This document shows positions 26,569 through 36,800 of a stretch of DNA of 60,000 nt, one piece after another; positions within the stretch are counted from its first letter, which is position 1, and each line of letters opens with the position of its first letter. Source of the DNA: Lingula anatina (lineage: Eukaryota; Brachiopoda; Lingulata; Lingulida; Lingulidae); assembly GCF_001039355.2 (NCBI RefSeq), contig NW_019774637.1:146927-206926 (forward strand), written 5' to 3'. The position numbers and the translations under genes are program-made. The notes under the pieces were generated by a model that saw only the letters and a list, made by a program, of their open reading frames with translations, did no database searches and was not told where the DNA came from.

Positions 26569-26704
26569 CTTGAGTGAATAAATATACATCCATATGTGTG
26601 TATGTAATAAGTATGCATTTTTTGTGCGACTGCATACATGTGTGTATGTGTGTGTGTATGTATACATGTGTGCGTGCCTGCCTGGCTGCCTGAGAATGGG
26701 CATG

Positions 26705-26750
<46 letters not shown>

Positions 26751-28226
26751 GGTGGTTGGGTATGTGCGTGTGTGTTTAGATAGAGAAACACTCCAACATT
26801 CAAAAGCATACCCATCTCTGCCCTTGCTGATAATCTTCACTTCAAAGTAATAAATTCCGCAGGAGGCTGGTATTGGGTGCATTGCCCTCACGCTGGCTGC
26901 ATCTTTGTGGGTCTTGCCAACTCCTGGAAAAGTACAAAATGTGTGTGGTACAAATGATGCAATAAGCTTCAATTATTGATCATCCATAACAGGGAAATTC
27001 AAATATATATTGTAGGTGCCCCAGATACCGATATCAAGCCGTGTGTGTTTGTGTGTGTGTGTGCGTGTGTGCACATGCATGCGTGCGTGTGTAAAAGCTA
27101 GTCAAACTTGAATGTTCTAAGCATACTCTCGGATTTATTTCTGTCAGCAGTATAGCTGAATAATTTAGGCAAAATCAGACAATGACACTACATACCGATA
27201 AATCTGTCAAAAAAGAAAAAATGAAATATATTTTCTTTGGCCAAATTAGAAAATTCTTCTTATGCAAAAGTGAGCCCACATACTCTATACTAGAAAATAC
27301 AGGTTAACAACACATCTGCCTCCTCACAAACACCATGATTAAGAAGGGGCCCCTGGATAGAACATGACTTCACTCCCTAATGCAGTCATCTCATTTCTGT
27401 GACTTCACCAAATACATCTATCTTCCAGGACAGACTATCCCTAATGACAACCCACAAGGTACTGGGTGCAGCACCCGGGCATTCCCATGTCTAGGATATG
27501 TCCAATATGTAAATATATATATATATATATATATGACTGAGGCTCTTCTATTTCTTTGTTCATGTACTGTATATGATATCATACGTGCTATATATATATA
27601 TATGGCTGTGGCTCATTTATTTTTTCTTTGTTTATGTACTTTCCATGATATGGGCTATGTTTAAGACTGAGGCTCTTCTATTTATAAGTTCATGCACTTT
27701 CTATTATGTGTGCTACATATGACTCAAGCTCTTCTATTGAGTACTTGTCCATACACTCTCTGTGACATATGTACCACATATGACTGTAACACTTTGTGAA
27801 TGCACTATATATGACTGTGTTACTTCACTTATTTGTTCATGCTCTTTATCTATTTGGTGTAAACATTAGCTGAGTAACTATTTCCATCATTCATTAAATA
27901 TTTCAGATATATTTCAGAATGACATTGTTCAGTAGAGTGACAATGGGAGGCCCAAGTACTAGTTGGCATTACTGAGCACTTGCTATCACAGCTATTGATT
28001 TCACAAGGCAAAGCCCTATAGTAGTAACCGAACGGTGCATTGCCCTTTTTCTCAGATGAAAGATGTATAGCATATAAGGGAAACACATTATAAGCTGTAT
28101 AAAATATGTTTAATCCTCTTCCATCAAAATACAATATATTTACGTACACATATTTTGAAATGCATGCTCGTACACACAAACACAAGCACACACACATGCG
28201 TGTATACATGTATGCACACACATACT

Positions 28227-28283
<57 letters not shown>

Positions 28284-31200
28284 TGTTTGACACATTCAGT
28301 GAGGACAACAGTATCAAAGACATCACATAACAGACACCTGTCAAGATAGAAGGCATCACACACCTGACCCAACCTCAGAGACTTCTCTCCACCTCTACAG
28401 AAAAAGATCAATATTATCCTGACCAGATATAATCCACAAAGGGTGAGACTAAGGTCAAGAGATGATCCCTTGGCCCCTTAAGCCCCAGTGACTAATCCTG
28501 GTCATCTTTCGTTGTTCTCTGGTGTATCCCTCTTGGTCAGTGATTTAGCAAATAAGTTTGTTTGGGTTATAAATTACTTTAAAGTGATAAGAAAAAGAAA
28601 GAAAGAAATCTATAATCTAAATATATATATAATCTGGGATTGGACAAGGGTCATTACAAAATATATAAATATAATAAGTTCTGTATGTCACCTAGTGCTA
28701 AGCTTACACTCTGCAGTTTTTGTACTCAAAAGTTTTTGGGATCTTAACAAGTATATGCAGCAGGAAATATACCTATGAAGTTTTAGCCAGATCTGGAGTA
28801 ACATAAATCATTATCTGCATAAAAATGGGATCCCAATTCCTCATCCCCAGAATACAGCATTTCAATATCACAGATTCACTGCCACATAATTATAGACTTG
28901 CACTTCCATGTCAGTAAATTACAGCTTGTCACTTCAATAAATTATCAATTTGCTCAGCACCTGCACAAGAATAAGCTACAGGCTACAAGACTAGATCACG
29001 AACAGTATATGAGATATACCATTTAAAAACATAACACTTGAATCATTCTCCATCAGACTTGGCCCCCTATAGCGTCGCACATTGTGGCCGAGCGCACGAG
29101 TCTGGATTTCATAACTCACCCACACTTGCCCCATATAATACATTGTAACCTCTATGTGATATCGCTATTCGCAATGCGCGATGCTTTCGAGTTTCGGGGT
29201 CCTGCCTATGAAATATGGTGGATCCCACTTAAAAGCAGGCCACTGTCAATACCCTGATGGTCTGTCCACCTCTACACACGCCATTAAATCTCAGCTCCCG
29301 AGTTTAAATTGTTAGGCCCTTGCAGTGACGGCATATGTGGAGGCGGAGAGACCATCAGGGTTTTAGCAACATCATTTTTATGTGGATCAGCCATGTTTAG
29401 TCCTCAGATCTGTTAGTCCGCAGATCAACTTGTTCTGAATACATTCTAACAGACATTGGGGTACTTAATTTGTGGCTCAAGTCATTTTAATTAAAATTTG
29501 TGTATGTCTAGTGTGAACACGGCTTCATTAATCAGAGAATGATGTTTCTGAAAAGCTACTAGCAGGGCGGCGTGACCCCCCATGAACTCTATCCTTTTGT
29601 TGGGCTTTTCTTTATAAACCTAAAGACTACACTGATCATGTTTCCACTTTCCTATTATAGCTCTTGCCCTTAAATAGAAGATAAACTGAGCCTTTGTGAC
29701 CATGCAAACCCTGTAATATTTTTTCTTCGTGTGCATTAAAAGCTTGATTACACAGGCATAAGTGTGTTGCAAAGTTTTAAAAGCTGTAATGTTAGTAGTT
29801 AGTAACTAAAAATTTAGCTAGAAAAACTGAGCTTCGATATTTTTTAACAGAGGCCTGGTGTTTAAATAAGAGTGCCTATAAATGGACTTAGCTATTGTAC
29901 ATTCAAAACGTACATGTAAATATTGTAAACATATCAGATTTTATCTACTGCTTTGGCTTACATTCTTTGCTTTTTTAGTTAGAGATTATTTTATCTCAGC
30001 AAAACACTTCCAAAAAACAAAATCTCCCACAAAGCATGTGAAATCTGTAAATACATACTGATACATAAAAATAGAGAAATAAAATTTTATAGTTCAAGGT
30101 GATTCTGAATGATGAAACATTGATAACTTCCAACTATAAGGCTATATATACTGCACTATCATAAATATGGAAAGATGCCAAAGTATATTATAATATATAA
30201 ACAATCACTGTTGCTGCCTCTGGATCCAGTTCAATATATAATGCAGTGATAGTACATACATAGGAGTGCTATATATATATAGATTAGCAATGTACATCCC
30301 AGTGTTAAACTGATGCCTGCTGATAATGATTTCTGTGTAATACCATGTGCCTATTGATTTAACTTTAGCCATGGTGCACCCTGAGTGTCAGAGCCCTAGG
30401 CCTTAATACATCAAGTCACATACTGTAGCTCTCCAATTAACACTATTATTTCTCCATATACCACCATTATTTCTCCATATAGCACCATTTTGAAAAATTG
30501 ACAACTTAGAAGTTGTTATGAACAAAACATGACTATTACGTAAGAGAGTCCCCTATAAACAACCCCTATGTTTGGCACAGCCAGTAAAATGAATTCATTT
30601 TGATTGGTGTTTCAAACAGTTGGCAGGGAATGGGTAGAAGAAAAACAAACCTGTTTTCACAGGAAAATCTAATGCTTGGCGCCTTTAAATTAAAGCACAA
30701 GGTTTCTGAGATCTAAAACTTTTAATGCCAAACAACTATAAATCATTTTCAGCTACCTCAAAAACAAAACTAAATTGACTCTGTGTAATATGATGTGTGC
30801 CTTTGCTCTTTGCTGGCTAGCTTGAAGTTGGTTTATTCTGCACATATACATAAAGCACTGAAAGGTGTTGGTAAACTCAGGGTTAGGTGTTAAGACCATG
30901 AACTCAAGCAGGCAGCTTCCCTGGAAAGGTTTATGTGTAAGGTTATAAATTGAAGCTGTTCAGGGACTCTGATGTTCTATAACATGGCACCAGGGCTGAG
31001 ACTGTCAGACATACTTTGCTATATTATGATCTTCTCAACGAAATTGCAATACAATGAGAAATTCACACCCAGACCCTTCTCCTCTCCTCTCCTCTCCCAA
31101 TATGAGCCAATATAACCCTATTCATTCTTCATTAGCTATGAATGAATTATTGAACAGCAACAATCCATTCAAATGGAGACAAAATACCACTAGTGGCATA

Positions 31201-33439
31201 TTCCATCAGCACAAGTTTTGAAAATCAAATCTGGCTGTGCATCATTTAACATGGCATCTGTGTACTCATTTAGTTAAGCTACGTTAACAGAAGTGAACCC
31301 ATTTAGATATTTCCTATCTAAATAGTGAACCAAATGCAAACTCAAACTGAGCCTACAAACACGGGCCAGTGCTGACACAGGTAAAAATGACCTGATCTTG
31401 TTTATGAAGTCATATCTGCATGTGTAAATAGGAAAGAGGAAGATGACTTCACACAGCTGTTCAGATTTTTCCAATGCATGGTATTCTTATCATTTTTTAA
31501 TGAACCTTTCTTTCATGATCATACCATTACAGCATGTGCAGTGCCGTGGATCCATATCTCACGGCAATAGACCAGAGCACTGGTATTGATTTCACGAACA
31601 CAGGTCTGGTCGAGAACATCACCAAATGTGCTCTTTACAAAGGTACTTAAACATCATAAGCAAATGAATGGAAAGAGAAAATGAGCATTAAGACATAAAC
31701 ATGAATATGTGCACACAGACTAGGACAAACCGAAAATGCGGTTTGAAATATCAGTGAGCTACATAATCAATCCAGTCAGACCAATAATATAGTTCACAGA
31801 TGTCAGGTAAAATGTGGCCCTTTTGCCTATTCCTTGACAACTGGGTACAGTGCGAAAAACAAAATGTCTCTCTTTGTCAAAAAATACATCTGAACATGCC
31901 TGTACACTAGGAGGAGTCAGCTGTTATAACTGGACTAGAGTTATGTAATACTAATGGCAGCCAGCATGCAGGGTCCAGGCAAGGGAAACACATGCTATTC
32001 CTACCAACACAAGCAATCTATTAGTGCCAGCCACCTGCATCATTACCATTTAGCATGATCACTCATTACTGTGCTCTTCTTTGGTCCTTGATAGCAAGGA
32101 AAATCATTCAAATCAGGGGCGGATCCAGAGCTATATACTGACAGTCTTCCAAATTATCTTTGTTGATTCATCCTCCAATTTTGACCGTCTTCCAACATTA
32201 AAAATTGTATACCCGTCAATGTAAACTTGAAAATCTGACCGTCTTCTGGAAGACCCAGAAGACGGCCTAAATCCGCCCCTGCAAATATAGACTGACCAGA
32301 AATAATGTTACGTAAACTTCTAACAACATGATCAATAATGATGTTGAATAACAATAGTCATGTTGTAACTCTCTAACAATACTTCTGATGGATCACAGAA
32401 GTATTTCAGTACACTGCATGTGATAGCACAAGCTGTTAATATATCTTCTGAGAAAAGTCTACAAATAATTATAATCTTGTATTAAATATGCTGCACTCAT
32501 GACTCCTACCTACACTCATTATTTCAATACAAAATTCTGATTTACTTTTATTCAAAGTGTATTTTCTGTAACCTTTTTTTAATATGTGTTACAATGTAGT
32601 TGTGACATATTCCAACAAAAGTCACTTCCCCCTCAAATGAATAATTTGATAAATTACTAAATGATAAATTATATTAAATAAACTAGCACAACATTTTTAT
32701 TCTACATTACACTAAAACCAACAAATACCTGTTATAATGGTGACTTCGTGCGTTTTTGCAAAAACAGTGCAAAAAAATAAGTGCAACAATATTTGAGATT
32801 GTTACTATCATTATTATTAATTACTATCATTTTTATTTTTGTCACCTTACATTTTCTGTCACTTGTCACTTGTATGAAAAAAATATAGAATTTGTGTTTC
32901 AGCTGCTGTTGGTTTATCAGGTCTAAGCTTGTAAAAGAATGGGTACTGTTGCACAGCAACATTTGAGTCCGGAAGGGTGCACGATTTCCACACAAAGTAA
33001 TGACTAATGCGCCCATGGCAAGGTCTTTGTTCATTTTTCCGTGATTTGTTTCCTTTTGGTTTTAAAAAATCACCCGAACTAGTTTCGACAATGTCAGTGC
33101 CGACATTATTAAGTATGTTCCCTTTTTACGTCCTTATACCAACAGCCATTGAGACTCGTGTGGATTAAATCAACTTTTACACTATGTAAATGAGTATTGT
33201 ATAGGCAAGCAAGCCGAGGCAAGACGAACTTGGACGAAGTTCAGCTTACCTTTGTAATGTACTCTCAGATTGTTTTGCGACAATCCAATGAAGTTGTATT
33301 TGTCTTTAGGGCTCCATGATCTCGGAAGGGGTGTCTCGTCTTCATTTACAGCTGGATACAGGACCTTGAGACGATCAGTAAGCTGCTGAGGCGTGATATT
33401 TGAACCATCCCCTGGAACAGGGGCACCTTTCGTAGCCAT
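16617..33439 (-). CDS. RANBP9/10: Ran-binding protein 9/10 orthologue (RanBPM), complete
   Basis: Scaffold of the CTLH/GID-type ubiquitin ligase and receptor-signalling adaptor, nuclear and cytoplasmic (family knowledge). Exons, 5' to 3': 33250-33439, 26812-26923, 24437-24489, 21705-21872, 20147-20169 (23-bp microexon), 19704-19805, 19476-19558, 19032-19144, 18032-18664, 17482-17639, 17007-17118, 16617-16747. They join in frame to 625 aa; human RANBP10 is about 620. Domains: SPRY from [20 protein letters not shown] to about residue 225; LisH near 246-280 ([16 protein letters not shown]); CTLH from about 281 ([29 protein letters not shown]); a Ser/Asn/Gln-rich linker with ten glutamines in the 633-bp exon; then CRA, ending [12 protein letters not shown]. 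The ATG sits in a YY1-like context (CAAAGATGGCT). Intron 1 spans 6.3 kb. The invertebrate gene predates the RANBP9/RANBP10 split, so the paralogue name is open. Confidence 0.96.
16951..16997 (+). repeat. GT-rich microsatellite in RANBP9/10 intron 11
   Basis: (GT)n followed by GCGTGCATGC-type imperfect repeats, ending about 10 bp beyond the 3' side of exon 11. Confidence 0.9.
17150..17350 (-). repeat. Minisatellite in RANBP9/10 intron 10
   Basis: Four or five diverged copies of a roughly 45-55 bp unit containing AATGCTGGTAAATACACAGA and ATAAAACAGACAGCA. It is intronic only and does not include an exon edge. Confidence 0.85.
19225..19320 (-). mobile_element. Partial family B foldback element
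   Basis: Contains ATCTGATTGCACTCAGTGAG, then GGAGTTGGCATGCAGTAGCT and a terminal GAAAGGCCCCT. This matches one half of the element at 24646-24903, including its AGGGGCCTTTC terminus. Only one arm is present. Confidence 0.6.
19325..19445. repeat. Two-copy direct repeat in RANBP9/10 intron 7
   Basis: CCAGCATTTTCAC followed by a short GGCA..GTGTGT tail occurs twice about 70 bp apart (near 19341 and 19411), with TATAC-like flanks in both copies. Confidence 0.7.
20516..20540 (+). repeat. (CA)n microsatellite
   Basis: Pure CA dinucleotide run in RANBP9/10 intron 4. Confidence 0.95.
21286..21720 (-). repeat. Tandem repeat anchored on RANBP9/10 exon 4 donor, with CA tracts
   Basis: Read on the minus strand, the end of exon 4 and its donor (GGTGAATCTGG|GTGAGATAAC) recur in intron 4. 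Copies lie around 21599-21630 (GGTTGAATCTAGGTGAGACA), 21525-21555, 21463-21493 and 21385-21415. They are separated by CA/CGCATGCA tracts, with unit length about 60-90 bp. Each copy keeps a GTGAG donor-like core. This is the same border-anchored behaviour seen in ATP9, in a second gene on the opposite strand. Confidence 0.85.
23767..24195. repeat. 210-bp perfect inverted repeat around a single N (likely assembly join)
   Basis: Arm 23767-23976 and arm 23986-24195 are reverse complements with no mismatch that I can see. They are separated by 9 bases, the last being N at 23985. Each arm holds an ETS-plus-CRE composite (CCGGAAGTGACGTG, 23805-23818 in the left arm), CpG-rich text, and AACATG|GTAAGA (ATG at 23916-23918), as in a housekeeping promoter whose first exon ends at the ATG. 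Perfect identity plus the N points to a fold-back join rather than a natural palindrome. It lies in RANBP9/10 intron 3. Confidence 0.85.
24646..24903. mobile_element. Foldback MITE, family B
   Basis: The left arm has AGGGGCCTTTCAGGATGAGTTG then CTCGCTGAATATAATCAGACTAACAG. The right arm is the imperfect inverse (CTGTTAATCTGACTGCATTCAGTGAGTG, AGCTAGGTCATCCCAACTCATTC). It is about 258 bp with no coding capacity. It lies directly upstream (genomically +) of RANBP9/10 exon 3. Confidence 0.75.
26526..26770 (+). repeat. GT-rich microsatellite cluster
   Basis: Long (GT)n at 26526-26565 and 26706-26742, with GTAT/TGCATGTG interruptions, in RANBP9/10 intron 2 just 3' of exon 2. Open frames read through it are repeat artefacts. 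Confidence 0.95.
27510..27850 (-). repeat. Minisatellite, ~65-bp unit, in RANBP9/10 intron 1
   Basis: About six diverged copies of a unit containing ATATGACTGAGGCTCTTCTA, TTTGTTCATGTACT and TATGATATG. (TA)n runs lie at 27514-27532 and 27590-27602. Confidence 0.85.
28226..28280 (+). repeat. (CA)n microsatellite
   Basis: A pure CA run of about 50 bp in RANBP9/10 intron 1, preceded by CACA/GCATGC-rich text from 28170. Confidence 0.95.
29251..29362. mobile_element. Short foldback element
   Basis: ACCCTGATGGTCTGTCCACC (29251) pairs with the inverse GGAGGCGGAGAGACCATCAGGG ending near 29362, giving imperfect arms of about 32 bp in a 112-bp unit. The preceding 29070-29200 is unusually CpG-rich for this intron and may belong to the same insertion. 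Confidence 0.65.
32109..32286 (+). mobile_element. hAT-like MITE, family C, copy 1, with 5-bp target duplication
   Basis: The element 32114-32281 begins CAGGGGCGGATCCAG and ends AAATCCGCCCCTG. It is flanked by CAAAT on both sides (32109-32113 and 32282-32286). CAGGGGCGGATCC ends are typical of hAT-derived MITEs (established knowledge). Internal text such as CTGACAGTCTTCC and AATGTAAACTTGAAA is shared with the copy at 51148-51309. Confidence 0.85.
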
Positions 33440-33829
33440 CTTTGTGATTTCATAGCCCGGATGAAATTTACCGCAAGTCGGTTCATAATTAGAGCCGTCA
33501 AACCATTGTCGTTAAAATATTAACAAAACAATTAATTTGTGATTCAAATTTGGTGTCTCAATGTACCTGATGAAATGATTTTTGAGACATTTTGCAGTAT
33601 AATCAGTGTTTTTTATACTCTCCAACTTTTTCCTTCGGTACCAATCTATATTGCAATTCCAGGTTGACTTTAACGACAAACTGTAACCATAACAATCCGC
33701 CATCTTGAACATGAGCAGACTGCATGGATTGTAAAGTTCTTGTATTGATGTTTAATTTAAACAAGTATTTGACATAAAAAGCATACTACTTAAAAAGGAG
33801 CGAGAGAGAATAACTAAGTGACAGCTAAT
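33440..33829. promoter_or_regulatory. Bidirectional promoter region RANBP9/10 - TSNAXIP1
   Basis: 390 bp separates the two divergent start codons. Visible elements: CCGCCATCTTG at 33697-33707, the YY1 consensus on the minus strand, and an ACCAATC box near 33637-33643. No TATA box is evident. Both genes must start transcription here. RANBP10 and TSNAXIP1 are also head-to-head neighbours in the human genome (16q22). Confidence 0.75.
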
Positions 33830-36800
33830 ATGTCTTCGGGAAAGCTAGCTCTTGCGAAATTACCGCCTATTCAAGGGTAAGTTGATGAAATTTGTGTTGT
33901 TTATATTTAACTACAGTGTTTTTAAAACACCAACACATTGCACTTACAGTGTATGGGGCATGCAGACGGTCAATGACAAATTTTAATGAATACGAGAGAT
34001 GAACAACTTATTTACCAATTTCAATATTGTTTCAGTTTAGAATCAAACAAACACTGAATTATTTTATTAGGTACATGTATATTGTTGTGGACAGCATACA
34101 GTGGCTGCAGCCTTTTTGTACACATGTATATGACTGAAGATAAATTATTAAGCCACATGGATTGTATCATCATATAAAGGAAACTTTGATTTAGATACCC
34201 CCATGTTTTAAAGTACCAAGAACGCTATGGTAGGTGACAGGTAACTCATGTACGCCAGTGGCGTATGACCAGCTTAAAAATAAATCCATTGATTACAGCA
34301 TTCATAAATCGATCTCATTTCTGGAAAGCATTCTGTTAAACAGTCTCTTTAAATTCCAGGCAAATAGCAGAATATTCCCCAGGTTCTTCCAGACAGAATG
34401 AGGGGTTTTCAGGGCCAACATACACTATCTCTGGATCCAATATCAAGTACAATCTTCCCCAGCCACATGCACTCAAGGTAAAAGAATCGTTGTAAACCAC
34501 AGTGCTGTTTGTTACTTTTTGGTCTAACTTGGTAAAATAATTATTATTATTATTTTCATTATCATTTTAAAGGAAATATCTGAAACTTGAATGTCTGGAA
34601 GTTTGTATCTCCCCATTGTAGCCATGCTTCTAATTTAATTTTGTCAACTTTAAAATTCAAGATAAAGGGCTTTTACAGTTGAATGTGAATTATGTAATAT
34701 TATAATTATATTGATATTATTTTCATCTATTTTAATTTTTGCATCCCTCTATATTATTTTCATATATATTATTTTTCTTTCTCTCTATATTAATTTCATG
34801 TACATTTTTTCCCTTTCTCTCTATATTATTCTCTTCTTAGTTCTATATTATTTTTCTGTCTCTCTATATAATTTCTTCTATATCATGTGTCTATCTCTCT
34901 CTCTGTATTCTAGCCTTATGTGGATACAAAAGCAGGTGAGTTGGACACATGGCCAGCACATGCCTCAGGTCACTCTGTGTCCAAGACCTCCTTACACCTG
35001 TCCAGAAATAAACAGCTGGTGATCATGAATGAGGAAGAGATGGGAAAACCACAGATGATACCAAAGCCTAGATTCCTCGACCAATTGGAGTCCTACTTAA
35101 AGAAAGAGTTGAGGGCTCTCGGCGTGACAGATGTTAAACCTGATGAGTTAAGGTTACAAGTGAGTGAAATGTCATAGCTTTGATTTAAAATTCTAAAAGT
35201 TGCTAGACAGTTTTTTTTTTAATTAGCAAAAATATTTTATCTCTTCTTTACAGCCTAGGTTAATGGTTGTATAAAACAAAATATCTGAAGGTTATTGTCA
35301 GTTTTGTAATTATGTGTTTTATGGTACTTGCAAGTATAAATTTATAAAAAAAAAATTCAGCTATAAAACCAACAATTCTCACTGAGTTTCAGAAACTGAG
35401 AATTGCCAATGCATACCAAACTTACCCAGTATAAGTATTAAAGCTAGCTGTCAGTAACCTCTGAAACTCAGGGTGCTTATAGGAAAAAAAACAGCAACTT
35501 CTAAATATGTGTGTTTCTTGTTACTCCAGGCTCACAGAGAAGTATTTGAATACCTGGTAGAAGACTTCAAGACATACAAGCCACTTCTGTCAGCCATAAA
35601 GAATGAATATGAAATGATGCTAGCTTACCAGAGGGAGCAAATTAGGCAGCTGGAACCACTAAAGGTAGATTTTTGACATGGATCTTTTTGTGATTTGTGT
35701 GGTATATTTTTGTAGAAACATTTCACTGTATTTTCCCCTTTATTTATTACTTTTACACCATTTGTTTCCCATAAAAAAGTAAAAAAAACACAAAAAAAAG
35801 ACATTTGCATCTTATTAATATTCTTATGAAATTATGGTAAATGGAAGGAATATAGGTGGTAAAAAGTTCAAAAGAAGGGAAAATACTGAAATGGTCTTGC
35901 AATTTTTCATTCATTTCAATCATGCAAATTATGAAAGTAATTAAAATTATGATGATGGCAGTAAAAATGACAACAGTAATGATAATGGAAGAAACATATG
36001 GTGTTAATTATATTAAAACAGTTGAAGTTACCAAAATGTCATATAATTTCAGCAAATGCTGGTGACAGTATCAGAACAGTGTGATCAGAAAATAATGCAG
36101 CACAGAGAACAGGAAAAGCAAGGTGAGAGAATGATAGCTTCATCCTGTTTACTATATTGCCAATGTTGATTTGCAAGTTGAATGTTAAAAAATTCATCTG
36201 TTTTTCTTTTGATTTTTGAAAATTCTTAAAAACTATTGTAATTGTACTACTTCATGGAGTAAAGGAGATATTTATGTGATGTATTAAATTTTACTGACAT
36301 ATTATTGAACTTACCTTAGTCAAAATGATGATTGCCAGACAGAAATAGATTGATACACTTGTTTTTACCTAATGTAACATAAGACAGTTATTGTTATTCA
36401 TTTTCCATGAACATCATTATCAAAGAAAAATCAACCAAACTATGTTCCAAAACTCCTCATCATCACATTTGTTCATACTTTCAGAAATATTTGATTTAAA
36501 GAAAGAAAATGCAGGTCTCTATAAAAAAATAGATGACATGACAAATGAACAAAGAACCCTGCAGGCCACAGTGAAGAAACTAATGGAAGAGCTGGAGGGT
36601 CAGGAAGAGATGTACAGGAATGAGGCAGATTCCAGGAAACTTCTTATCTCGGAAATCAATGACTTGAAATCTCAGACTCAGGACCTGTTAATGTCCACAC
36701 AGGTGGAGGTGAAGATTGACAAAGATGATGACCCTGTCATGTTGAAGATTGCTCTCAAGTAAGTAAAAGTTTTGGGGCTTTTTGGAAACAAGGATTAAGA

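Noticed and set aside
26444-26972. Long minus-strand frames with His/Thr repeats
   Set aside because: They are translations of GT/CA microsatellites. Only 26812-26923 inside is a real exon (RANBP9/10 exon 2).
29080-29125. tRNA-like A-box (TGGCCGAGCGC)
   Set aside because: No matching B-box at the right distance and no cloverleaf could be drawn. Not called as a tRNA or SINE.
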